Origin: DALYJJ01 sp031969915
Lineage (GTDB): Bacteria; Acidobacteriota; Terriglobia; Bryobacterales; Bryobacteraceae
DNA length: 51,212 bases
Assembly: GCA_031969915.1 (NCBI GenBank)
Contig: DALYJJ010000033.1
Span: forward strand, 1-51,212
Direction: 5' to 3'
Shown: piece by piece, positions 27,501-33,193 of the stretch
Layout: each line of letters begins with the position of its first letter
Numbering within the stretch: position 1 is the first letter of the stretch
Notes under the pieces: model-generated
Databases searched by the model: none
Seen by the model: the letters and a program-made list of their open reading frames with translations, nothing else
What the model was told of the DNA's origin: nothing
Translations under genes and position numbers: made by a program

Positions 27501-27721
27501 TACGTTCCGGGGCTCAGGCTTGGCACGCGAAACGTGCCCGCCTCGTTGGCCGTCACCTCGCGCGAGATGCCCGTAGCCGTGTTCGTGACGCGAATCCGGG
27601 CCGACGGAATGATCGCGTTGGTCTTATCGAGGACCGTACCCTGGATGCCGCTTCCGAACTGGGCCAGCAGCAGCGGGCCGGCGAGAATCGCGCTCAGGGC
27701 GATCTTGGCGATGCGCAACAT
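24572..27721 (-). CDS. TonB-dependent receptor, Oar-like with CarboxypepD_reg domain
   Basis: A 1049-residue outer-membrane protein. A signal peptide (MLRIAKIALSAILAGPLLLAQ) leads into a carboxypeptidase-regulatory domain (GIQGTVLDKTNAIIPSARIRVTNTATG... GTFRVPSLSPGTYDVVIEAQGF). A plug follows (STSEIRNLPAPGRNIYNLLALQPGV... AEDGRNSGAQVQVLTKSGTNEFHG) and a barrel ending in Phe (ASLQVRF). An AGGAGG ribosome binding site lies 6 nt before the ATG. It is 21 nt after the MFS gene and 1 nt before the GH31 gene, which makes a three-gene operon for uptake and breakdown of a glycan. It is a distinct copy from the receptor at 18895. Confidence 0.93.
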   Translation of the reverse strand: MLRIAKIALSAILAGPLLLAQFGSGIQGTVLDKTNAIIPSARIRVTNTATGISREVTANEAGTFRVPSLSPGTYDVVIEAQGFTSAEQKGVTIGIDELRKVDFVLDVGNIVEKVTITGEGAVLETEKSRISGTLSTSEIRNLPAPGRNIYNLLALQPGVTGRAFGSDVYAGEPAPAVRAAGQRSEANYYTVDDTSINSVSRGGTVNLTPSIDSVAEVRVVSHNFSAEDGRNSGAQVQVLTKSGTNEFHGTVSEYFQNNTLSSRNMFEAAVPVFRSHQFGYSVGGPLVKNRTFFFHSYEGLRRSGARASISTVETPQFRDFVARTRPNSIAAKILNDFRPIADPTFNFRDIGSPQAGVNRWSNVPDGIPDLGSVSFVPDASRNGDQFNVRIDHELRPGKDRLYGNLYRTKGVAQNTGLRPQFVRPQDDTAYFGNINHTHIFTPALLNEFRAGVMRLAGVPAVPKNQNIPQLNITGSTGFQDVNVFPGGWFQTNYNIKNTLSWTRGKHNLRAGGELRRMHNNLRNTAAFIPIYNFASILDFADDEPIQMTRSVDPRTGEPSATDCAIRMWEGGLFVQDDWKLRRNFTLNIGLRYEYYGPITDATDRLRTFQWAPGSSFTGGVAAGKVDVVVKMWPADNMNFGPRLGFSWDLGGNGRTVVRGGYGMSFDRLATVVPGLYRDNPPLRAVANVGLLFGTSFTYRLGDTSQPYLGFPLDPSLALGLDPRNGIRGARVSVVAVDPGFRNPTAHDWFFGIQRALPGRTVLEVSYLGTGAHHLINVANINRYTGDLVDNRFDGLNPSFSSIRSSQSASNSIYHGGTISLRRPFAKGLTLQGSFTYGKVITDAETAQADTSYQEIGNRRLDRSLASFDIPQRLAMVGLYELPWLRKCPGVACKLLGGWQLSGYTVIEKGFPFTVTSTAPWPRGDFNGDGTNADRPNAPSDSLKRKEYTRQELLSGIFAASAFSLPASGTLGNLGRNTFRGPAFIRLDLALGKNFQITERIGAMLRLEAFNSLNNVNLNAPVSDLININFGRSTSAQSPREYQASLQVRF

Positions 27722-27742
27722 GGAGAACCTCCTGGTTCCTGA

Positions 27743-29023
27743 TCATCGGGCTGGGGCTTCCGTCAAAGCCGGCTCCGCGGCTGCGTCGAGACGGCGCACC
27801 TCGGGGATGGCGAGAAGAATGACGCCGAAGGCAAGCAGGTGCAGGCTGCTCACCATCATGAAAATGTGTTTGTACGTGAGACCGTGGTCGAGCAGGTAGC
27901 CGGCGGCGAGCCCAAACAGCACCCCGCCGATCGCTCCGCCGAAGCCTTCCAGGCCCGCCACCGAACCGACGTTCTTCGGCGCGAACATGTCGGCCGGCAG
28001 CGTCATCATCAGCGTGGACCAACTCTGCTGCCCAAAGAACGCGAGACTGAAGAGCACGATGGCGAGTTCCACCGGCGTGTAGGAGACGAAAAAGACCCAG
28101 GGCATCAAGGCCGCGCTCAAACCAAGGGCCAGCTTGCGGGAAGCGTTCAAGGAATGGCCGCGCGCGAGCAGCCGGCTGGAAAGCGAGCCGCCCACCAGAC
28201 ACCCGACACCGGAAGCCGCGTACGGAATCCAGGCGAAATAGCCCACTTGCTTGATGTCGAAACCGCGCGCGTCATAGAGGTACTTGGGCAGCCAGAAAAG
28301 ATAGAAATACCAGGCCGCATCGCTGAGTAACTTGCCGATGAGCAGACCCCAGACCTGCCTGTATCCCAGCAGGCGAAACCACGGCACGGCCGGCTCCGCG
28401 CTCCTTGCGCGGTGCAGAACTTCGGCGATTTCACGGCGTTCTTCGCCTCCCAGGCGCGGATGCGCGGCCGGCGGGTAGTAGGCGCGAAACCACCACAGCG
28501 TCCAGAACAGGCCGAGCAGGCCTGAAAGATAGAACACCCAGCGCCAATCCAACACGCCGATGACGAGCGCGATCAGCGGCGGCGCGGCCACCGCACCCAC
28601 GGCCGTCCCCGCGTTGATCATGCCCAGCGCGGTGGAGCGCTCGCGCGCCGGAAACCACTCGGCCACCGCTTTCGTGGCTGCCGGAAAGCCGCCCCCTTCG
28701 CCCGCGCCGAGCAAGAACCGGCAAATGCCCAACCCGAGGACGCTGTTCGCCAACCCATGCGCCGCGCAGGCCAGCGACCACGCCGCCATGATCGACAGAA
28801 AGCCGAGGCGCGTGCCCATCGCGTCCATCAGCCGCCCGCCGCCGGCGTACATCAATGCGTAGGCGGTGAGAAACGCGGCCTGCAATTGCGAGAACTGCGT
28901 GTTGGAGATCGGGATATCCCGCGTGATCGCGGAGATGGCGACGGGGAGAGTCTGACGGTCGAAGTAGCTGACTGCGATGGCCGCGCTGAGCAGGACGGCG
29001 ATCGACCACCGGACTCGCCCCAC
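27743..29023 (-). CDS. MFS transporter, anion:cation symporter (hexuronate/sugar-acid) type
   Basis: A 426-residue inner-membrane carrier with 12 predicted TM helices. It shows the ACS signatures: SYFDRQTLPVAISAI in the first helix, a conserved GRLMDAMGTRLGF loop, FLLGAGEGGGFPAATKAVAEWFPARERSTALGMINAGTAVG, and WVFYLSGLLGLFW. Members carry hexuronates, galactonate and other organic anions. The GTG at 29023 is the start because AAGGAGG lies 5 nt upstream; the ATG 69 nt further up would add a polar tail. It heads the MFS-receptor-GH31 operon, divergent from the GntR gene with an operator site immediately upstream. Confidence 0.92.
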   Translation of the reverse strand: MGRVRWSIAVLLSAAIAVSYFDRQTLPVAISAITRDIPISNTQFSQLQAAFLTAYALMYAGGGRLMDAMGTRLGFLSIMAAWSLACAAHGLANSVLGLGICRFLLGAGEGGGFPAATKAVAEWFPARERSTALGMINAGTAVGAVAAPPLIALVIGVLDWRWVFYLSGLLGLFWTLWWFRAYYPPAAHPRLGGEERREIAEVLHRARSAEPAVPWFRLLGYRQVWGLLIGKLLSDAAWYFYLFWLPKYLYDARGFDIKQVGYFAWIPYAASGVGCLVGGSLSSRLLARGHSLNASRKLALGLSAALMPWVFFVSYTPVELAIVLFSLAFFGQQSWSTLMMTLPADMFAPKNVGSVAGLEGFGGAIGGVLFGLAAGYLLDHGLTYKHIFMMVSSLHLLAFGVILLAIPEVRRLDAAAEPALTEAPAR

Positions 29024-29036
29024 AGGTCCTCCTTCG

Positions 29037-29047
29037 TCGTCAGACAA
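29037..29047. promoter_or_regulatory. FadR-type GntR operator site 1 (upstream of MFS gene)
   Basis: On the minus strand it reads TTGTCTGACGA, a full match to the FadR-subfamily consensus TNGTNNNACNA. It lies directly upstream of the MFS ribosome binding site, downstream of the likely transcription start, a place where a repressor could act as a roadblock. Confidence 0.6.
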
Positions 29048-29095
29048 GTGCGACCCATGGCAGCCCGTGGTGCGCCGCTCGCCGATCTTCAATCT

Positions 29096-29123
29096 ATAGT
29101 AATTTCGCCAGCCCCACTGTCAA
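29096..29123 (-). promoter_or_regulatory. Promoter of the MFS-receptor-GH31 operon
   Basis: On the minus strand a perfect -35 TTGACA (29118-29123), a 16-nt spacer and a -10-like TACTAT (29096-29101). It would give a leader of about 65 nt that includes operator site 1. Confidence 0.55.
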
Positions 29124-29134
29124 GCGTTTTTTTC

Positions 29135-29163
29135 TGGTCATCAGACAACTTCCAGAGTAGAAT
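29135..29163 (+). promoter_or_regulatory. gntR promoter overlapping operator site 2
   Basis: -35 TGGTCA (29135-29140), 17-nt spacer, -10 TAGAAT (29158-29163), 13 nt before the ATG. Operator site 2 (29138-29148), TTGTCTGATGA on the minus strand, matches TNGTNNNACNA in all but one position and sits on the -35, fitting self-repression. Confidence 0.5.
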
Positions 29164-29176
29164 CGCTTTCGACGGC

Positions 29177-29905
29177 ATGACTCACCGCAAGACAACGGGG
29201 CGCGTCACGCTCAGTGAGCAGGTGGCCACCCAACTTGCCAGCATGATCACGGCGGGGCGTTGGCAGCCGGGCGAGAAGCTGCCCGGCGAACTCGAGCTGT
29301 GCCGCATTTTGGGGATCGGCCGCTCGACGCTGCGCGAAGCGTTGCGCTCGCTCGCCTTCGTGGGCCTGGTGCAGACCAGCCACGGCGAAGGCACGTTCGT
29401 CTCCGGCGGCGCCGAGCACTTGCTCGAGCGGCTGTTGGCGAAAGGCCTGCTTCGGACGGAAAAGGCGATCGCCGATGTGTGCGAGGCGCGCATCGTGTTG
29501 GAGACCGAATTGGCGGCGCTCTGCGCGGAACGGATCCGCGAGGACGAGATCAAGGTCCTGCGCGGCCTGATCGCCCGGATGGGCCAGTGCCTTGACCGGA
29601 ACACCACGGAGTTCAACGAACTCGATCTGCAGTTCCACCTGGAGATTGCGTCGTTCTCGAAGAACCCTGTGCTCGAGAAGGTCATGAACCCGATTCGCGA
29701 CCTGGTGAGCGAATGGATCGTCAAGTCGCAGGAGCTGCCGGGCCTCCGCGTGAACGCCCACCGGCAGCACCAGGCGATCCTCGAAGCCCTGGCGAACCGC
29801 AAGCCGGACCGCGCGCGGAAGGCGATGCGCGAGCATCTGCGGACGTTCCTACGGGCGGTGGCGCTGCTCGAAAAGGTGTCGGCGCTGGGCGCGGTGAAGT
29901 TGTAG
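29177..29905 (+). CDS. GntR-family regulator, FadR (FCD) subfamily
   Basis: A 242-residue regulator. The winged helix-turn-helix is at about 10-75 (PGEKLPGELELCRILGIGRSTLREALRSLAFVGLVQTSHGEGTFV). The C-terminal FCD domain carries the metal/ligand-site acidic and histidine residues (FNELDLQFHLEIASFSKNPVL and NAHRQHQAILEALANRKPDRARKAMREHL). FCD members respond to sugar acids or other carboxylates. It is divergent from the sugar-acid-type MFS operon, and the shared intergenic region has two matching operator-like sites, so it probably controls that operon and itself. Confidence 0.93.
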   Translation: MTHRKTTGRVTLSEQVATQLASMITAGRWQPGEKLPGELELCRILGIGRSTLREALRSLAFVGLVQTSHGEGTFVSGGAEHLLERLLAKGLLRTEKAIADVCEARIVLETELAALCAERIREDEIKVLRGLIARMGQCLDRNTTEFNELDLQFHLEIASFSKNPVLEKVMNPIRDLVSEWIVKSQELPGLRVNAHRQHQAILEALANRKPDRARKAMREHLRTFLRAVALLEKVSALGAVKL

Positions 29906-29920
29906 CCGAGGCTGACGTGA

Positions 29921-30166
29921 ACAATCAGCCAAATCGCTGCTGATGCCGCCGGCAGAGCCGGGCAGGACACCAACACCTCCTACAGCGGTGGACCGATCAT
30001 CGCGTTCGACGGGAACCAACCGTTCCTGCTCGGAGTCACCGCGAGCGGCGCGCCACCATGTTCGACGGCACAGTTCAATGCCAGCGCCCCGCCGAAGCGC
30101 CACAATCTCTTTCAGCACCGAAGGATCTTGTCCGTCGCTTCACCTCGCGGTAGGGTTGGGGCTTAA
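29921..30166 (+). pseudogene. Remnant of a trypsin-like protease C-terminus
   Basis: The frame between stops at 29918 and 30164 has no start codon but reads protein-like over its middle: NTSYSGGPIIAFDGNQPFLL, then GVTASG and a Cys. Ser-Gly-Gly-Pro followed by a Gly-Val-Thr strand is the pattern around the catalytic serine of trypsin-like proteases; the usual Gly-Asp before Ser is not there. The upstream catalytic His and Asp regions are missing. The identification is by eye. Confidence 0.4.
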
Positions 30167-30369
30167 GCCGCGCCAACCTCAACCTCGATTAGCCGAAACT
30201 GCGCGGGGCGCGTGGCCTGGGGCGGCTCGAAGTAGAGTTCCAAAGCTTCCTTGAGATTTGCCAACGCTTCAGCCTCGGTCTCACCTTGGCTCGCGACATC
30301 CAACTCAAGGCACTGAGCGACGTACCAGTCGCCCTCGCGCCAAACGCTCGCCGAAAATGGACGCTTCAT
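30163..30369 (-). CDS. HicB-like/UPF0150 protein without a HicA partner
   Basis: A 68-residue protein of the HicB-like fold: FSASVWREGDWYVAQCLELDVASQGETEAEALANLKEALELYFE. The motif 'W-x-V-A-x-C-x-E-L-x-V-x-S-x-G-x-T-x-x-E-A' is typical. No HicA gene is found on either side: the sequence upstream (30370-30495) has no HicA-like frame. It is either an orphan antitoxin or the survivor of a decayed pair. Confidence 0.8.
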   Translation of the reverse strand: MKRPFSASVWREGDWYVAQCLELDVASQGETEAEALANLKEALELYFEPPQATRPAQFRLIEVEVGAA

Positions 30370-30495
30370 GGCTTCATTCTGTCACTGAATTGGCTTCGGG
30401 CAATCTGGGCTGCGATCAGTCGCGTTTGCGCCCGGAGTCTGGAACCGAGGGCACTCTGTACCAGCGGACCGGCGGTTGATCGTGATCTAGGCTGA

Positions 30496-30642
30496 AGTTG
30501 TGCCAGAAACGGACATCTCGCCTCGGAGCGCGAAACGGCGTACCTCTTGAAATCGGAGCCGATGAAGCGGCGCTTGGAGGCCTCGCTCGAACGGCGGAGC
30601 GGCATCGCCCTTGATGACGCGATCGCGAACCTTGGCTTGTGA
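30496..30642 (+). pseudogene. C-terminal remnant of a Phd/YefM-type antitoxin
   Basis: The frame reads SERETAYLLKSEPMKRRLEA followed by SLERRSGIALDDAIANLGL and a stop. 'ETAYLL-K/R-S' with a following Met-Lys-x-Arg-Leu is the C-terminal segment of YefM/Phd antitoxins that wraps the toxin. The N-terminal DNA-binding part is absent; the frame is closed by a stop at 30493 and has no start. The stop TGA overlaps the toxin GTG, as in intact yefM-yoeB operons. Confidence 0.6.
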
Positions 30643-30719
30643 GAAGCATCGAGTTCGACGCTTCGGCGTTCGAGGACCTGGTGTGGTGGGCTCCTGCGCT
30701 CACTTTCGAATTCGCCTAG
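30639..30719 (+). pseudogene. N-terminal remnant of a YoeB/Txe-type toxin
   Basis: Starting at the GTG at 30639 the frame gives VRSIEFDASAFEDLVWWAPA and stops after 26 residues. 'I-x-F-D-x-x-A-F-E-D-L-x-W-W' is the start of YoeB/Txe mRNA interferases of about 84 residues. The catalytic C-terminus is gone. The stop overlaps that of the convergent SDR gene, which suggests that the SDR segment joined here and cut the toxin off. Confidence 0.6.
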
Positions 30720-31504
30720 ACATCGGCGAGTGTCAGGGGCCGCGGACTCTTGCCATCCGTGTCGCTGAAGCCGTATTCAATCGCCAAGGCCGCCGCCACT
30801 CGAACAGCGCCGGTGTGTCGAATCACATCCGAATCGGCCGCGAGTGCCGCGACGGCTCGCCCGACGAATTCCGGCGATTCTGAATTGCTGAGGTCAAGCC
30901 AAGCCGCTGCCTCCATGACCTTCTCGGTCCGAACCAGTCCGGGATACAAAGACACAACAGCGACGCCGTGCGGCCGTAGTTCGGTAGCCATGTCCGCCGT
31001 CATCTTGTCCGTAGCCGCTTTGGACACCCCATAAGCGACGTTGCCAATGTACTTCTGTGCCGCCCAGAAGGAGACGTTCACGATCAGTCCTCGCCGGTTG
31101 GCGACCATGGATCGAGCCGCCAGTTGGCTCGCGTAGTAGTGGGCGCGCACACCGGCTCCGAACATCGCGTCCCAACGCCAAAGCGGTTGTTCCCAAAACG
31201 GCTTGCTCCAGGTGAAGACACCGCCTTCCACCATCCGCTCGTAGCCGCCCCACACGTTGTTAACGAGAATGTCGATGGCGCCGGCCTCTCGAGTCACCCG
31301 CTCGAATGCGGCTGCGACCTGTTGATCGTCCCTGTGATCGCAGCGAATCCCGGTGATCCGGCCGCCCTCACCAGGGCCGTCAGGGATGGAACGTCCGGTT
31401 ACGAACACACGTGCCCCACAATTCGCAAGCTCGTTCGCGATCCCACGTCCTACCCCGGCCGTCCCACCGGTCACGACCGCGACTCTGCCCTCAACTGACT
31501 TCAT
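30716..31504 (-). CDS. SDR-family oxidoreductase
   Basis: A 262-residue Rossmann-fold enzyme. The NAD(P)-binding motif TGGTAGVGRG is at 12-21, NNVWGG at about 82, the catalytic Ser in NVSFWAAQ and the catalytic Tyr-x-x-x-Lys in AYGVSKAA. The NNVWGG and YPGLVRTEKVMEA features match the DHRS1-like group of SDRs. The substrate is unknown. A -10-like CATAAT (31515-31520) is 10 nt before the ATG and GGAG lies just ahead of the start. The base composition here looks less GC-rich than in the flanking glycosidase genes, and decayed toxin-antitoxin parts border it. Confidence 0.92.
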   Translation of the reverse strand: MKSVEGRVAVVTGGTAGVGRGIANELANCGARVFVTGRSIPDGPGEGGRITGIRCDHRDDQQVAAAFERVTREAGAIDILVNNVWGGYERMVEGGVFTWSKPFWEQPLWRWDAMFGAGVRAHYYASQLAARSMVANRRGLIVNVSFWAAQKYIGNVAYGVSKAATDKMTADMATELRPHGVAVVSLYPGLVRTEKVMEAAAWLDLSNSESPEFVGRAVAALAADSDVIRHTGAVRVAAALAIEYGFSDTDGKSPRPLTLADV

Positions 31505-31617
31505 CTCTCCGAAGATTATGCCGGATTTCTACGTCGCGGCAGCGTCAAGTAAGGCCTTGCCAGGATGCTCTGGCAGACCGAGCTTGAATGCTTCCCTCGC
31601 AAAATCGGCCTTCCCTC

Positions 31618-31663
31618 TTGCATAACGCCTGTGCACGAAATATACTGAACCACATGGTTCAGT
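31618..31663 (+). promoter_or_regulatory. arsR promoter and palindromic operator over the start codon
   Basis: -35 TTGCAT (31618-31623), exactly 17 nt, -10 TATACT (31641-31646), then 7 nt to the ATG at 31654, so the transcript should begin at or next to the start codon. The perfect palindrome ACTGAACCACATGGTTCAGT (31644-31663, 9-bp arms, 2-bp centre) overlaps the -10 and contains the ATG. A dimeric ArsR protein bound here would block both polymerase and initiation. Confidence 0.75.
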
Positions 31664-32019
31664 GTCAGACAGCCAGCCTGGACATTTCATTCGCCGCACT
31701 CTCGGACGCCAAGCGGCGCGGCATTCTGGAGCGGCTGGGGCTAGCAGACGCCTCGATAACGGACCTTGCCCAGACGTTCCGGATGACTCTCACGGGCATG
31801 AAGAAGCACGTCGGTGTCTTGGAGCAAGCGGGGCTCGTCAGGACAGAAAAGGTCGGGCGCGTGCGGACCTGCAAGCTCGGGCTGCGCCGACTGGAAGCAG
31901 AGGCGGCATGGATCGATAGGTATCGCCAGATCTGGGCCGCGCGCTTCGACGAGTTGGATGTTGTTGTCGAGGAATTGAAACGGAAGGAGAACGCAAGTGG
32001 ACGCAAGAAGAGAAAGTGA
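31654..32019 (+). CDS. ArsR-family regulator paired with an SRPBCC protein
   Basis: A 121-residue winged-helix regulator: SFAALSDAKRRGILERLGLADASITDLAQTFRMTLTGMKKHVGVLEQAGLVRTEKVGRVRTCKL. There is no metal-binding ELCVCDL motif, so it is not an arsenic sensor; this subgroup is usually found next to SRPBCC genes. The ATG at 31654 is chosen because it lies in the operator palindrome 7 nt after the -10; the longer upstream ATG would precede the promoter. No ribosome binding site is visible, in keeping with a leaderless message. The next gene overlaps by 23 nt. Confidence 0.93.
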   Translation: MVQCQTASLDISFAALSDAKRRGILERLGLADASITDLAQTFRMTLTGMKKHVGVLEQAGLVRTEKVGRVRTCKLGLRRLEAEAAWIDRYRQIWAARFDELDVVVEELKRKENASGRKKRK

Positions 32020-32488
32020 GGCTACCTCCACGAAGAACCCCACGGTGGTGGAGCGGAAGTCCGAGCGCGAACTGGTCGTCACGCGCACCGTCAACGCGCC
32101 TGCGCGCCTGGTGTTCGAGGCGTGGACCAAGGCAGAACTCTTCAGGAGATGGTGGGTACCGAAATCGTATGGGCTGACCCTGCTTTCCTGCGAAATGGAC
32201 GTACGCAGTGGAGGGCAGTATCGGTTGGTCTTTTCCCACGAAGATTCGACGATGGAGTTTTTCGGAACGTACCTCGAAGTGGAACCATACTCGCGCCTTG
32301 TTTGGACCAACGAGGAAGGTGACAGCGGCCCCACCGTCACTACGGTGACCTTCGAGGAAAAGGCAGGCAAGACTCTGTTGGTGGTCCACGATCTGTATCC
32401 ATCGAAAGAAGCGGTGGACACTGGATCGACGGGTGCGATGCCCGAGACGCTCGATCAGCTCGAGGAGCTTCTCGCCAGCCTTGGATAA
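31997..32488 (+). CDS. SRPBCC/AHSA1-like (START-fold) protein
   Basis: A 163-residue protein of the AHSA1/SRPBCC family: ERELVVTRTVNAPARLVFEAWTKAELFRRWWVPKSYG, CEMDVRSGGQYRLVF, FFGTYLEVEPYSRLVWTNEEG. The fold makes a hydrophobic cavity for a small ligand. The start is GTG at 31997, preceded by GAAGGAGA at 7 nt, and overlaps the ArsR gene by 23 nt. Pairs like this are common and the ArsR partner is thought to respond to the same ligand, which is unknown. Confidence 0.92.
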   Translation: MDARRESEATSTKNPTVVERKSERELVVTRTVNAPARLVFEAWTKAELFRRWWVPKSYGLTLLSCEMDVRSGGQYRLVFSHEDSTMEFFGTYLEVEPYSRLVWTNEEGDSGPTVTTVTFEEKAGKTLLVVHDLYPSKEAVDTGSTGAMPETLDQLEELLASLG

Positions 32489-32562
32489 GGGGAGTGCCAC
32501 ATGCCCTCTGCGAAGGGTAGCCGAGTACCCACTTGCCGGCTCCGGCCGCGCGCGGGCAGACC

Positions 32563-33159
32563 CTATTTCAACCCCAGCAGGATCGCCTTCACGTATTCGC
32601 GCGTCTCCCGAATATCCGGAATACCGCCCGAACGCTCGGTGCGTCCGGGGCCCGCGTTGTAGGCAGCTAGCGCGAGCGAGACGTCGCCCTTGAAGCGCGT
32701 GAGCAGGTCCTTCAGGTACCGCGCGCCGGCGGCTACGTTCTCGGCAGGGTCGAACGGGTTGCGGACGCCGAGTTGATCGGCCGTCTCGGGCATCAACTGC
32801 ATCAGTCCGAGGGCGCCTTTCGCCGAAACCGCGCAGGGGCGGCCGCCGGATTCCTTCTGAATAACCGCGCGCAGAAGCTCCTCGGAGACCCCGTCGAGCG
32901 ACGCGTTGGCGGCTACCAGCGGCTGCAACTGCGCCTCCGGGATGGGGGGACAGTCGGCCCGGGCCACACCGGCGGCCGGCGCCAGCACGGGAGGCGGCGG
33001 CCAGGGCAAGGTGAAGAACGCGTTACGGTCGGCCTCGGCGGCTCCGGCCTGTTTGCGGGCCGCCGCTTTCTGCGCCTCCATCGCGGCCGACTGCCTCGGG
33101 TCCGGCGCCTGCCCCCATACGGCGGCCACGGCGAGCAGATGCAGCGTAAGCGCTTTCAC
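32563..33159 (-). CDS. Secreted lytic transglycosylase (SLT domain)
   Basis: A 198-residue periplasmic protein with a signal peptide (MKALTLHLLAVAAVWGQ) from a GTG start, a Pro-rich linker and a C-terminal SLT domain. The catalytic Glu is in AVIQKESGGRPCAVS, followed by KGALGLMQLMPETADQLGV, the GLMQLMP hallmark, and LALAAYNAGPG. It cleaves peptidoglycan glycan strands with formation of anhydro-muramic ends. The gene is divergent from the GH2 gene with only 34 nt between the two start codons. No ribosome binding site is visible. Confidence 0.92.
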   Translation of the reverse strand: MKALTLHLLAVAAVWGQAPDPRQSAAMEAQKAAARKQAGAAEADRNAFFTLPWPPPPVLAPAAGVARADCPPIPEAQLQPLVAANASLDGVSEELLRAVIQKESGGRPCAVSAKGALGLMQLMPETADQLGVRNPFDPAENVAAGARYLKDLLTRFKGDVSLALAAYNAGPGRTERSGGIPDIRETREYVKAILLGLK

Positions 33160-33183
33160 AAATCATGAATCGGCGTTTATAAT
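33155..33183 (+). promoter_or_regulatory. Promoter of the GH2-serine hydrolase operon
   Basis: -35 TTCACA (33155-33160), exactly 17 nt, perfect -10 TATAAT (33178-33183). The start of transcription should fall at about 33190, 3-4 nt before the ATG at 33194, giving an almost leaderless message. The -35 overlaps the first codon of the divergent lytic transglycosylase gene. Confidence 0.7.
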
Positions 33184-33193
33184 GTTCGGCAAC

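Noticed and set aside
30366..30605. Minus-strand 79-residue frame upstream of the HicB-like gene, as a possible HicA
   Set aside because: It lacks the HicA GSH motif and overlaps the better-supported antitoxin remnant on the plus strand.
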